From Pseudomonas sp. GOM7 (lineage in GTDB: Bacteria > Pseudomonadota > Gammaproteobacteria > Pseudomonadales > Pseudomonadaceae), in contig NZ_CP113519.1 of assembly GCF_026723825.1 (NCBI RefSeq), forward strand, positions 4,092,001 to 4,156,000: a stretch of DNA of 64,000 nucleotides. Reading direction: 5' to 3'. The notes under the pieces are model-generated. The model searched no databases. It was not told where the DNA came from and saw only the letters and a list, made by a program, of their open reading frames with translations. Position numbers and translations under genes: made by a program. The stretch's first letter is position 1, and the number at the start of each line of letters is the position of its first letter. Of this stretch, positions 33,310 to 41,699 are shown in pieces.

Positions 33310-34449
33310 TCATTTGATCTTGAGGCCGACCAGCTTGCCGCTGTTGCCGTAGACATACAGCCAGTCACCCACCACCAGCGGCTGGGCACGCAGGCCGTCG
33401 CTGTCGATACGGGTACGACCGACGAAACGCCCATCGACCTGGCTCAGCAGGTGCAGATAGCCCTCGAAGTCACCCACGGCGACATAGCTGGAGAACACCG
33501 CCGGTGCCGACAGTTGACGGCGCGCCAGCGACTCGTTGCTCCACAGCGCCGAAGCGCTACGCTCGTCGATGGCCTCGACGGTGCCACTGGCCAGACTGAC
33601 GTAGACGTTACCGAAGCCCTGGGCGACACCCACGGAGCTGGACGCCTCGCGTTGCCAGAGAATGCGCCCGGATTCCAGATCCATCGCCGCCACACGGCCC
33701 TGGTAGCTCACCGCGTAGACGGTGCCACCGGAGAGCAGCAGGCCGCCGTCGATATCGACCACGCGATCCAGTTCGGAACGCCCTTGCGGGATGGCCACAC
33801 GCTGTTCCCAGACCGGCAGGCCGCGCTGGGCATCGACGGCAATGACCTTGCCGCTGGACAGGCCCGCGACCACCAGGCGGTTGGTCACCAAGGGCGCACC
33901 GGTGCCACGCAGGGTGAGCACGGCTGGCGTATTCTCGACGATCCAGCGCTGGTTGCCGGTATCGGCATCGAAGGCGATCAGGCGGTCGTCCTGGGTCTGC
34001 ACCACGACGATGTCACCATTGCTGGCCGGCGGTGCCAGCACTTCGCTGGTCACCTGCGCGCGCCACTGCTCGCCACCGTCGGTGGCATCCAGGGCGACCA
34101 CTTCGCCCTTGAGCGTGCCCAGCAGCACCTGACCATAGCCCGCGCCAATGGCACCGGACACCGGGATATCCAGCTTCTTGCGCCAGATCACGTCACCGCT
34201 GGTGCGCTCGATGGCCATGACCAGACCGTCGACATCGGCAGCGTAGATGACGTCGCCATCGATGGCGGGCACCAGCATGTTGAAGGTCTCGCCCTGGCCA
34301 TCGCCAACGGAGCGGCTCCACTCGGTGCGCAGTTCGACCTCTTCGTCGAACTTGGTCAGTTCGGCTGGCGGCAGTTCCTTCTTGCTATTGCTGCTGCAAC
34401 CCACGGCCAGAAGGGCCAGGGCCAGCAGTGCGGCATTCTTCCAACGCAT
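33310..34449 (-). CDS. bamB: Outer-membrane assembly lipoprotein BamB
   Basis: A 379-residue lipoprotein of the BAM complex with an eight-bladed beta-propeller made of PQQ-like repeats (VYAVSYQGRVAAMDLESGRI is one). The signal peptide MRWKNAALLALALLAVGC ends in a lipobox, and the Cys would be acylated. The ATG at 34449 follows the yfgM stop by 4 nt; an in-frame ATG 12 nt earlier overlaps that gene. It acts at the periplasmic face of the outer membrane. Confidence 0.94.
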   Translation of the reverse strand: MRWKNAALLALALLAVGCSSNSKKELPPAELTKFDEEVELRTEWSRSVGDGQGETFNMLVPAIDGDVIYAADVDGLVMAIERTSGDVIWRKKLDIPVSGAIGAGYGQVLLGTLKGEVVALDATDGGEQWRAQVTSEVLAPPASNGDIVVVQTQDDRLIAFDADTGNQRWIVENTPAVLTLRGTGAPLVTNRLVVAGLSSGKVIAVDAQRGLPVWEQRVAIPQGRSELDRVVDIDGGLLLSGGTVYAVSYQGRVAAMDLESGRILWQREASSSVGVAQGFGNVYVSLASGTVEAIDERSASALWSNESLARRQLSAPAVFSSYVAVGDFEGYLHLLSQVDGRFVGRTRIDSDGLRAQPLVVGDWLYVYGNSGKLVGLKIK

Positions 34450-34453
34450 CACG

Positions 34454-35092
34454 TCACGCATCCCCTTTTGCCAGGTCGTCCAGCTTCATCTGCAGGCCAC
34501 CAACGGCGGCGTCTTCGGTCAGGGCATCCTTGGCCTTCTGATAGGCGGCGTGCGCATCATCGCTACGCCCCAGTTGTACCAGCAGGTCACCCTTGAGCTC
34601 TTCACGGCTGGCGAGGAAGGCATCGTCGACCTTGGCATCGAGCAGTTTCAGCGCGGCATCGGTCTTGCCCTGCGCCGCCAGCACACGGGCCAGACGCTGA
34701 CGTGCCAGCTCGCCAAGGGTAGCATCGGCAGGCTTGTCGACCACGGCCTGCAGATCGACTGCCGCATCGTCCAGCTTGCCCGCCTCGACCGCGACCTTGG
34801 CCACGAACAGACGGCCGTACTGGGCATAATGGGTGCTACCGTACTGGCTCTCCAGCTTGCTGCTGATATCGGCGACCTTGGCCGCATCCGGCTTGCCGGA
34901 CGGATCCAGCGCCGTTTCCAGCAGTTGCTGATAGAGCACGGAGGCGCCCTGGGACTGATTGAGCTGATACTTCTGCCAACCCTGCCAGCCAACCACGGCC
35001 ACCAGCGCCAGCACGCCACCGGCGAGCAGAGGCTTGCCGTTGCGGTTCCACCAGTCCTTGAGTTGCGCGATCTGTTCGTCTTCGGTCTGCAT
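34454..35092 (-). CDS. yfgM: YfgM family tetratricopeptide protein (SecYEG ancillary factor)
   Basis: A 212-residue protein with a cytoplasmic N-terminus, one membrane helix (LLAGGVLALVAVVGWQGW, about residues 22-40) and a periplasmic TPR-like domain. It matches the YfgM/UPF0070 family, which associates with SecYEG and PpiD and sits between hisS and bamB in many gammaproteobacteria, as here. Confidence 0.9.
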   Translation of the reverse strand: MQTEDEQIAQLKDWWNRNGKPLLAGGVLALVAVVGWQGWQKYQLNQSQGASVLYQQLLETALDPSGKPDAAKVADISSKLESQYGSTHYAQYGRLFVAKVAVEAGKLDDAAVDLQAVVDKPADATLGELARQRLARVLAAQGKTDAALKLLDAKVDDAFLASREELKGDLLVQLGRSDDAHAAYQKAKDALTEDAAVGGLQMKLDDLAKGDA

Positions 35093-35124
35093 GTCTAACC
35101 CCGTACTCCTAATCGAGAGCCTGC

Positions 35125-36414
35125 TCAGGCCTGCTGCAGGCAGGCAGCCAGATGCTCGGCCAGAGCATCCCAGGCAACGCTTTGTTGTTCACTGTCGTCG
35201 CGCAGCGGTTTGCAACCTACCACGCGGCCTGCCAGTTCGTCGTCCCCCAGAATCAGCGCATAGCGTGCACCGCTCTTGTCGGCCTTCTTGAACTGGCTCT
35301 TGAAACTGCCACCACCGGCATTGAGCTGCAGGCGCAGGCCCGGTAGCTCGTCGCGCAGACGCTCGACCAGGGTCAGCGCCGCCAGCTCCGCCGCCTCGCC
35401 AAAGGCGCAGACATACACATCGGCGCCGCGGTTGAGCTCGTCCGGAAGCAAGTCCAGGGTTTCCAACAGCAGCACCAGGCGCTCGACGCCCATGGCGAAG
35501 CCGACACCCGGCGTGGCCTTGCCACCTAGCTGCGCCACCAGGCCGTCGTAGCGGCCACCGGCGCACACCGTACCCTGCGCGCCGAGCTTGTCGGTGACCC
35601 ACTCGAACACGGTGCGGTTGTAGTAATCCAGACCGCGCACCAGCTTGTGGTTGATCTGATAGCGAATGCCGGCCGCATCCAGGCGCGCCTTGACACCCTC
35701 GAAGTGCAGACGCGACTCTTCGTCGAGGTAGTCGCCAAGAGTCGGGGCACCGACCAACACGGCCTGAGTCGCCTCGTTCTTGCTGTCGAGGATGCGCAGC
35801 GGGTTGGTGGTCAGGCGGCGCTGGCTGTCTTCGTCGAGCTGATCGAAACGCTCCTGCAGGTAGGCCACCAACGCATCGCGATAGGCGGCACGCGCCTCGC
35901 TGGAACCCAGGCTGTTGAGCTGCAGGGTCACGGCATCGGCCAGACCGAGCTGCTTCCACAGGCGCCAGGTGAGCACGATCAATTCGGCATCGACATCTGG
36001 CCCCGGCAGATTGAAGGCTTCCACACCCACCTGGTGGAACTGGCGATAACGACCCTTCTGCGGTTTCTCATAGCGAAACATGGGGCCGGCATACCATAGT
36101 TTCTGCACCTGACCGCCACCGGCCAGGCCATGCTCGAGTACCGCCCGCACGCAACCGGCGGTGCCTTCAGGGCGCAGGGTCAGGGATTCTTCGTTGCGGT
36201 CGAGGAAGGTGTACATCTCCTTGTCGACCACGTCGGTGCCCTCGCCGATGCCCCGAGCGAACAGCTCGGTGTATTCGACGATGGGCAGACGGATTTCCTT
36301 GTAGCCATAGCCGTCGAGCAGGCTGACCAGGGTGCTTTCCAGGTAGCGCCAGGCAGGAGTCTGCTCCGGCAGGATATCGTTCATGCCACGAATGGCTTGT
36401 AGGGACTTGCTCAC
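35125..36414 (-). CDS. hisS: Histidyl-tRNA synthetase
   Basis: A 429-residue class II aminoacyl-tRNA synthetase. Motif 1 is near IRLPIVEYTELFARGIGEGTDVV. Motif 2 is LRPEGTAGCVRAVLEH with YAGPMFRYEKPQKGRYRQFH. The HisA-specific signatures are LVRGLDYYNRTVFEW and CAGGRYDGLVAQLGG, and motif 3 is GVGFAMGVERLVLLLE. A C-terminal anticodon-binding domain follows. Translation starts at a GTG (36414) giving SKSLQAIRGMNDILPEQ, as in relatives. Confidence 0.97.
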   Translation of the reverse strand: MSKSLQAIRGMNDILPEQTPAWRYLESTLVSLLDGYGYKEIRLPIVEYTELFARGIGEGTDVVDKEMYTFLDRNEESLTLRPEGTAGCVRAVLEHGLAGGGQVQKLWYAGPMFRYEKPQKGRYRQFHQVGVEAFNLPGPDVDAELIVLTWRLWKQLGLADAVTLQLNSLGSSEARAAYRDALVAYLQERFDQLDEDSQRRLTTNPLRILDSKNEATQAVLVGAPTLGDYLDEESRLHFEGVKARLDAAGIRYQINHKLVRGLDYYNRTVFEWVTDKLGAQGTVCAGGRYDGLVAQLGGKATPGVGFAMGVERLVLLLETLDLLPDELNRGADVYVCAFGEAAELAALTLVERLRDELPGLRLQLNAGGGSFKSQFKKADKSGARYALILGDDELAGRVVGCKPLRDDSEQQSVAWDALAEHLAACLQQA

Positions 36415-36554
36415 AAAGAATCCTTAGCAGGCCGTTGAAGAACCACCGGCGTTGTCTGGCCGTCGTTGAACAGCCTCGAAATACTCATGTACAGCGCTTG
36501 AACGGCGCTTTTCGGCCATTCTTGCAAGCCTATCGGCCAGTCAGCACACGGCGA

Positions 36555-37667
36555 TCAGCCGCGCACGATCACGGCCGCATCGGCGGCGACCTTTTCGGCC
36601 GCCTTGTCGCGGATGAGCTTTTCCAGCTCGTCCACCAGGTTTTCGTTGGTCAGCTTCGAGGCCGGTTTGCCGTCGATGTAGACCAGGTTGTTCGGGCTAC
36701 CACCTGTGAGGCCGATATGCGCCTCCTTGGCTTCACCCGGGCCGTTGACCACACAGCCGATCACGGCGACGTCCAGCGGCACCAGCAGATCCTCGACGCG
36801 GGCCTCCAGCTCGTTCATGGTCTTGACCACGTCGAAGTTCTGCCGCGAGCAGCTCGGGCAGGCGATGAAGTTGATGCCACGCGAGCGCAGACGCAGGGAC
36901 TTGAGGATGTCGAAGCCGACCTTGATCTCTTCCACCGGGTCGGCCGCCAGGGAGATGCGGATGGTATCGCCAATCCCCTCGGCCAGCAGCATGCCCAGGC
37001 CGACCGCGGACTTCACGGTACCGGAGCGCAGGCCACCGGCCTCGGTGATGCCCAGGTGCAACGGCTGCTCGATCTGCTTGGCCAGCAGACGGTAGGCCTC
37101 CACGGCCATGAACACGTCGGAGGCCTTTACGCTGACCTTGAAGTCGGGAAAGTTCAGGCGGTCGAGGTGCTCGACGTGCCGCAGCGCGGACTCGACCAGA
37201 GCCTCGGGAGTCGGCTCGCCGTATTTCTTCTGCAGATCCTTTTCCAGGGAGCCGGCGTTGACGCCGATGCGGATCGGGATGCCCTTGTCGCGCGCCGCCT
37301 CGACCACCGCCTTGACGCGATCCTCACGGCCGATGTTGCCGGGGTTGATGCGCAGGCAGTCGACACCCAGCTCGGCCACACGCAAGGCGATCTGGTAGTC
37401 GAAGTGGATGTCGGCCACCAACGGTACGCGCACCTGCTGCTTGATCAGACCGAAGGCTTCGGCAGCCTCCATGTCCGGCACGGAAACGCGCACGATATCG
37501 GCGCCAGCATCCTCCAGGCGACGAATCTGCGCCACGGTGGCGGCGACATCGTTGGTGTCGGTATTGGTCATGCTCTGTACTGCGATCGGTGCATCACCAC
37601 CTACCGGCACGGAGCCAACCCAGATCTTGCGCGACAGGCGGCGCTTGATCGGCGATTCGCAATGCAT
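36555..37667 (-). CDS. ispG: 4-Hydroxy-3-methylbut-2-enyl-diphosphate synthase
   Basis: A 370-residue [4Fe-4S] enzyme of the MEP isoprenoid pathway (GcpE). The TIM-barrel half begins VGSVPVGGDAPIAVQSMTNT. The C-terminal half carries the cluster cysteines in FIACPSCSRQNFD and VIGCVVNGPGEAKEAHIGLT. It starts 3 nt after the rodZ stop, in the conserved pilF-rodZ-ispG-hisS order. The 140-bp gap to hisS holds no gene that I can see. Confidence 0.97.
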   Translation of the reverse strand: MHCESPIKRRLSRKIWVGSVPVGGDAPIAVQSMTNTDTNDVAATVAQIRRLEDAGADIVRVSVPDMEAAEAFGLIKQQVRVPLVADIHFDYQIALRVAELGVDCLRINPGNIGREDRVKAVVEAARDKGIPIRIGVNAGSLEKDLQKKYGEPTPEALVESALRHVEHLDRLNFPDFKVSVKASDVFMAVEAYRLLAKQIEQPLHLGITEAGGLRSGTVKSAVGLGMLLAEGIGDTIRISLAADPVEEIKVGFDILKSLRLRSRGINFIACPSCSRQNFDVVKTMNELEARVEDLLVPLDVAVIGCVVNGPGEAKEAHIGLTGGSPNNLVYIDGKPASKLTNENLVDELEKLIRDKAAEKVAADAAVIVRG

Positions 37668-37670
37668 GCT

Positions 37671-38657
37671 TTACAACCCCAGTTTCAGGCGCGCGGTTTC
37701 GCCGCTCATGTGCGGCGTCACGTTGACGGTTTCGCCGTTGAAAATCACTTGGGCGCCACGGGCAAAGCCCAGACGCAGCTCCAGCGGCGCCTTGCCGGTC
37801 ACGTCCAGGCTGTCGCCACCGCGCTTGAGGGCGCTGACCAGGATCTTGCCATCGGCATCGGTCACCTGTGTCCAGCAATCGGCGCTGAACTGAATCTTCA
37901 ACAGGCCTTGGCCGGGCGCAGCCGCCACGCTCGGGCTCGGCTCGGCCTGCGGCGCAGGCGCAGGTGCAGCGTTCTGCGCAGGTGCCGGAGCCGGAGCGCT
38001 GGCAGCGCCTTGGGCGGCAGGCGCGGTAGCCTCGGCTGGAATGCTTGGCTCAGCGTTGGGCGCACCCGGCTCGGGCTCTGCACCCGCGTCTTCCGGCAGC
38101 AGCAACGGCATGGAAGGCTGCTCCATGGCCTCAGCCACGGCCTGATCCTCAGGCTCGGCCAGTGAGTGAATTTGCGTGGAGCCATCGGCGGCCTCCACCT
38201 CGACATGCTCGATCCCCGGATCGAGCAGACGCCGAGCGGTGTCACTGCCCTGCTCCTGCCACCAGAAGAAGCCGGTGCCGATCAAGCCCAGCAGCAGCAG
38301 GAAGCTGACCAGGCGCAGGATGCTCTGCGAATAGCGCACGGGCTCCTCGATACGCCCCAGGGCATGCACTTCGCTGCCCGTGGCATCGGTGCCGGTGTAC
38401 TGGTCGAACTCCAGCACCAGACGGTTCTGGTCCAGCTCCAGCAGCTTGGCGTAGGCACGGATATAACCACGGGCGAAGGTGGTGCCCGGCAACTTGTCGA
38501 AGTCACCGGTTTCGATCTGCGTCAGACGCTGGGCGGTCAGGTTGAGCTGGGCGGCGACCTCGGCGACGTTCCAGCCCCTGGCCTCCCGCGCCTGACGCAG
38601 GGTCTCGCCAGGATTGCTGGCCACTGGCTTGCTGATTTCGGTATGCGCCGTGTTCAT
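37671..38657 (-). CDS. rodZ: Cytoskeletal protein RodZ
   Basis: A 328-residue bitopic protein that links MreB to the elongasome. An N-terminal helix-turn-helix (GETLRQAREARGWNVAEVAA and LNLTAQRLTQIETGDFDKLP) binds MreB. A single membrane helix is at about residues 112-132 (SILRLVSFLLLLGLIGTGFF). A Pro/Ala-rich periplasmic linker (about 185-250) leads to a C-terminal DUF4115 beta domain (FSADCWTQVTDADGKILVSA). The start overlaps the pilF stop by 4 nt. Confidence 0.94.
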   Translation of the reverse strand: MNTAHTEISKPVASNPGETLRQAREARGWNVAEVAAQLNLTAQRLTQIETGDFDKLPGTTFARGYIRAYAKLLELDQNRLVLEFDQYTGTDATGSEVHALGRIEEPVRYSQSILRLVSFLLLLGLIGTGFFWWQEQGSDTARRLLDPGIEHVEVEAADGSTQIHSLAEPEDQAVAEAMEQPSMPLLLPEDAGAEPEPGAPNAEPSIPAEATAPAAQGAASAPAPAPAQNAAPAPAPQAEPSPSVAAAPGQGLLKIQFSADCWTQVTDADGKILVSALKRGGDSLDVTGKAPLELRLGFARGAQVIFNGETVNVTPHMSGETARLKLGL

Positions 38658-39415
38658 CGTTTCCCCGACAGATATTGCTGGTATTCCTGAGACGCCGGAT
38701 ACAGGCGTTTCAACTGCAGGCCCAGACTGGCAGCTCTATCACGATCCTCGAACACCTCGGCCAGGCGTGCACCGAGCAGCAGGCTGCGAGCGTTCTGCGG
38801 CGCCAGCTCGCTGTAGGCCTCGTAATAACTGCGGGCCGGTACGTAGGCGCGATCCTCGTAGGACAGTTGCGCCATTTCCAGCAGCGCGCGTGGTTGGCGG
38901 CTGCTCAGACGCAAGGAGCGCTGGAAGTATTCCTTGGCCTGCTCGCGCTGGCCAAGTTGCAGGGCGGTCAGCCCAAGGTTCTCGAACACGCGGGAACGCT
39001 CGGGGTAGAGGTTGTCCTCGGCCGCCTTGAGATAGGTTTCCTGAGCTTCCTTGTAGCGTCCTTGTTCATAGAGGAAGCCGCCGTAGTTGTTCAGCAGCCG
39101 CGCATCGTCGGGGCGTTGCGACAGGGCCTTGCGGTAATGCTCATCGGCCAGCTTGGGCTCCATCTCCACCTGGAAGGCCAGGGCCAGCGCGGCATGTGCG
39201 TCGGCATTGGAGGAGTCCAGGTCGAGTGCGTTCTTCAATGGCACCTTGGCACGCTGGGTGTCACCTTGCTGGATATAGGCGATACCCAATTGCACGTAGG
39301 CATCCACCGCCTCCTTACGCCCCTTGTCGGTCTTCATGGGATTCACGTCGCCGGTGGTCACGCATCCTGTGAGCAAGGCGGCAATCAGCAACAGCAGACT
39401 GGGTCGCAAGGGCAT
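38654..39415 (-). CDS. pilF: Type IV pilus biogenesis lipoprotein PilF (PilW)
   Basis: A 253-residue outer-membrane pilotin for the PilQ secretin. It has a lipoprotein signal (MPLRPSLLLLIAALLTGC) with the acylated Cys, then six TPR repeats, with motifs such as AYVQLGIAYIQQGDTQRAKV, ALNLDSS-like helices, and RLLNNYGGFLYEQGRYKEAQ. I chose the second of two nearby ATGs (39415) because GAGAGG sits at normal spacing before it and touches the first. It is coupled to rodZ by ATGA. Confidence 0.93.
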   Translation of the reverse strand: MPLRPSLLLLIAALLTGCVTTGDVNPMKTDKGRKEAVDAYVQLGIAYIQQGDTQRAKVPLKNALDLDSSNADAHAALALAFQVEMEPKLADEHYRKALSQRPDDARLLNNYGGFLYEQGRYKEAQETYLKAAEDNLYPERSRVFENLGLTALQLGQREQAKEYFQRSLRLSSRQPRALLEMAQLSYEDRAYVPARSYYEAYSELAPQNARSLLLGARLAEVFEDRDRAASLGLQLKRLYPASQEYQQYLSGKR

Positions 39416-39428
39416 CGGCATCCTCTCT

Positions 39429-40571
39429 TCAGCTTCGATTGGCGGCAGCAGGTGCAGCATCACCGGCCAACTGGCGCACGGCGATGTAGCGCTCACTGCG
39501 GCGGGTACGATCCATGACCTGGCCAACCAACTGGCCACAGGCAGCATCGATGTCGTCACCACGAGTGGTGCGCACCGTGACATTGTGCCCGGCCTTGTGC
39601 AGCAGATCCTGGAAGCGGCGGATGGCGTTATTGCTCGGCCGCTCGTAACCCGAGAAGGGGAATGGATTAAACGGAATCAGATTGATCTTGCAAGGGATAT
39701 CGGCCAGAAGTGCGATCATCTGCTCAGCATGCTCGGGCTGATCGTTGACGCCCTTGAGCAGGGTGTATTCGATGGTCAGCACGCGCTTCTCGCCCAGCTT
39801 GGAGATGTAGCGCTTGCACGCCGCCAGCAGCATGTCCAGCGGATACTTCTTGTTGATCGGCACCAACTGGTTGCGCAACTCGTCGTTGGGCGCGTGCAGG
39901 GACAAGGCCAGGGACACGTCGATCACCTCGGCCAGCTTGTCGATCATCGGCACCACGCCGGAGGTGGACAGGGTCACCTTGCGCTTGGAGATGCCATAGC
40001 CAAGGTCGTCCATCATGATCTGCATGGCGGAGACGACGTTGTCGAAGTTCAGCAGCGGTTCGCCCATGCCCATCATCACCACGTTGGTGATGGCACGGTC
40101 GATCTTCGCCGGCACGGTACCGAAGGATTTGTTGGCGACCCACACCTGGCCGATGATCTCGGCGCTGGTCAGGTCGCTGTTGAAGCCTTGCTTGCCGGTG
40201 GAGCAGAAACTGCAGTCCAGGGCACAACCGGCCTGCGACGACACGCACAGGGTGCCGCGGCCATTCTGCGGGATGTATACGGTTTCCACACAGCTACCCG
40301 ACGCCACACGCACCACCCACTTGCGCGTGCCATCGGCGGAAATATTCTCGCTGACCACTTCCGGGCCGCGAATCTCGGCAGAGGCCTCGAGCTTTTCGCG
40401 CAAGGCCTTGCCGACATTGGTCATGGCGGCGAAATCATCGACGCCAAAGTGGTGAATCCACTTCATCACCTGGCCGGCACGAAAGCGCTTCTCGCCAATG
40501 GACTCGAAAAAGCGCTCCATTTCCGGCTGGGTCAGGCCCAGCAGGTTGATCTTGCCGGTGGTATTGGTCAT
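39429..40571 (-). CDS. rlmN: Dual-specificity rRNA/tRNA adenine-C2 methyltransferase RlmN
   Basis: A 380-residue radical-SAM enzyme that methylates A2503 of 23S rRNA and A37 of some tRNAs. The cluster motif CALDCSFCSTGKQGFN (CxxxCxxC) is clear. VVMMGMGEPLLNFDNV follows. The methyl-carrying Cys lies near the C-terminus (DDIDAACGQLVGQVMDRTRR). It precedes pilF by 13 nt on the same strand. Confidence 0.97.
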   Translation of the reverse strand: MTNTTGKINLLGLTQPEMERFFESIGEKRFRAGQVMKWIHHFGVDDFAAMTNVGKALREKLEASAEIRGPEVVSENISADGTRKWVVRVASGSCVETVYIPQNGRGTLCVSSQAGCALDCSFCSTGKQGFNSDLTSAEIIGQVWVANKSFGTVPAKIDRAITNVVMMGMGEPLLNFDNVVSAMQIMMDDLGYGISKRKVTLSTSGVVPMIDKLAEVIDVSLALSLHAPNDELRNQLVPINKKYPLDMLLAACKRYISKLGEKRVLTIEYTLLKGVNDQPEHAEQMIALLADIPCKINLIPFNPFPFSGYERPSNNAIRRFQDLLHKAGHNVTVRTTRGDDIDAACGQLVGQVMDRTRRSERYIAVRQLAGDAAPAAANRS

Positions 40572-40597
40572 GGCTTCACCCTCGCTTCATTCGCCAA

Positions 40598-41029
40598 TCA
40601 GCGGATGCGCGCGCACAGCTCGGTAGCGGAGAAGAAGTAAGCGATCTCGCGGGCAGCCGAAGCTTCGGAGTCGGAACCGTGCACGGCGTTCTCGTCGATG
40701 GAAACGGCGAAATCGGCGCGAATGGTGCCGGCAGCGGCTTCTTTCGGGTTGGTGGCACCCATCAGTTCACGATTCTTGGCAACGGCGTTCTCGCCTTCCA
40801 GAACCTGCACGATAACCGGGCCGGAGGTCATGAAGGCAACCAGATCCTTGAAGAAGCCACGCTCGCTGTGCTCGGCGTAGAAGCCAGCTGCTTCACGCTC
40901 GGACAGTTGCACCATCTTCGATGCCACGACGCGCAGGCCGGCCTTCTCGAAACGGGTGGTGATCTCGCCGATGACGTTCTTGGCAACGGCGTCAGGCTTG
41001 ATGATGGAGAAAGTACGTTGAACAGCCAT
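40598..41029 (-). CDS. ndk: Nucleoside diphosphate kinase
   Basis: A 143-residue enzyme that balances NTP pools. It starts AVQRTFSIIKPDAVAKNVIG and has the NPKEAAAGTIRADFAVSIDE segment and the phospho-acceptor His in NAVHGSDSEASAAREIAYFF. Length is typical for the family. Confidence 0.97.
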   Translation of the reverse strand: MAVQRTFSIIKPDAVAKNVIGEITTRFEKAGLRVVASKMVQLSEREAAGFYAEHSERGFFKDLVAFMTSGPVIVQVLEGENAVAKNRELMGATNPKEAAAGTIRADFAVSIDENAVHGSDSEASAAREIAYFFSATELCARIR

Positions 41030-41068
41030 GTGAAGCTCCAGAAACTTTAGGGTTAAAGCGAAAAATTA

Positions 41069-41098
41069 AACCCGCGAATTATACGCGGGTTCCGGTTA
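41069..41098 (-). terminator. Terminator of the isc operon
   Basis: AACCCGCG (41069-41076) and CGCGGGTT (41084-41091) form an 8-bp stem. On the minus strand the stem is followed by TTAATTTTT. The loop contains TATAAT, which could also be part of the ndk promoter, although no good -35 was found. Confidence 0.6.
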
Positions 41099-41131
41099 AA
41101 AGCGTAGGGCATGCGCCATGAGCGCCCCTTG

Positions 41132-41332
41132 TCAGTCCTGCTCTTCGATCCAGGCGGCCTGTATCGCCTCCAGCACCTTCTCCCCACCGCGCTGCGGATC
41201 GTCGGAGAATTGCGGCAAGCTCACGACCCAGCGATGCAGGTCGACGAAGTTCACGTAGCGCGGGTCGACGTCCGGCTTCTGCTCGCTCAGTTCGATGGCG
41301 ATATCCAGCACATCACTCCATTTCAGACTCAT
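41132..41332 (-). CDS. iscX: Fe-S cluster assembly protein IscX
   Basis: A 66-residue acidic protein that binds IscS and iron. The sequence begins MSLKWSDVLDIAIELSEQKP and contains the family motif DPRYVNFVDLHRWVVSLPQF. It is the last gene of the isc operon, 18 nt after fdx. Confidence 0.95.
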   Translation of the reverse strand: MSLKWSDVLDIAIELSEQKPDVDPRYVNFVDLHRWVVSLPQFSDDPQRGGEKVLEAIQAAWIEEQD

Positions 41333-41350
41333 GATGACGCTCCCTGGGGA

Positions 41351-41692
41351 TCAGTGCGGCGCTTCGGCCGCATGGTTGAGCGAATACTTGGGAATCTCGA
41401 TGGTGAGATCCTCTTCACCGACTATGGCCTGGCAGGCCAGGCGCGAGTGCGCCTCCAGCCCCCAGGCCTTGTCCAGATAGTCCTCTTCCAGCTCGTCGGC
41501 TTCGTTCAGCGAATCGAAGCCCTCACGCACGATGCAATGGCAGGTGGTGCAGGCACATACGCCGCCGCATGCGCTTTCCATCTCGATATGGTGTTCATGG
41601 GCCAGTTCGAGAATCGAGATACCGGGTTCGGCCTCGACTACCAGGCCATCCGGGCAGAAACGCTCGTGCGGCAGAAAAATCACCTGTGGCAT
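41351..41692 (-). CDS. fdx: ISC-system [2Fe-2S] ferredoxin
   Basis: A 113-residue adrenodoxin-type ferredoxin that donates electrons during cluster assembly. The cluster ligands lie in ACGGVCACTTCHCIV plus a C-terminal Cys in RLACQAI. It lies between hscA and iscX. Confidence 0.96.
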   Translation of the reverse strand: MPQVIFLPHERFCPDGLVVEAEPGISILELAHEHHIEMESACGGVCACTTCHCIVREGFDSLNEADELEEDYLDKAWGLEAHSRLACQAIVGEEDLTIEIPKYSLNHAAEAPH

Positions 41693-41699
41693 GGGTTAT

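Noticed and set aside
36435..38165. 576-codon plus-strand frame across ispG and rodZ
   Set aside because: Antisense to two well-supported genes and spans their junction.
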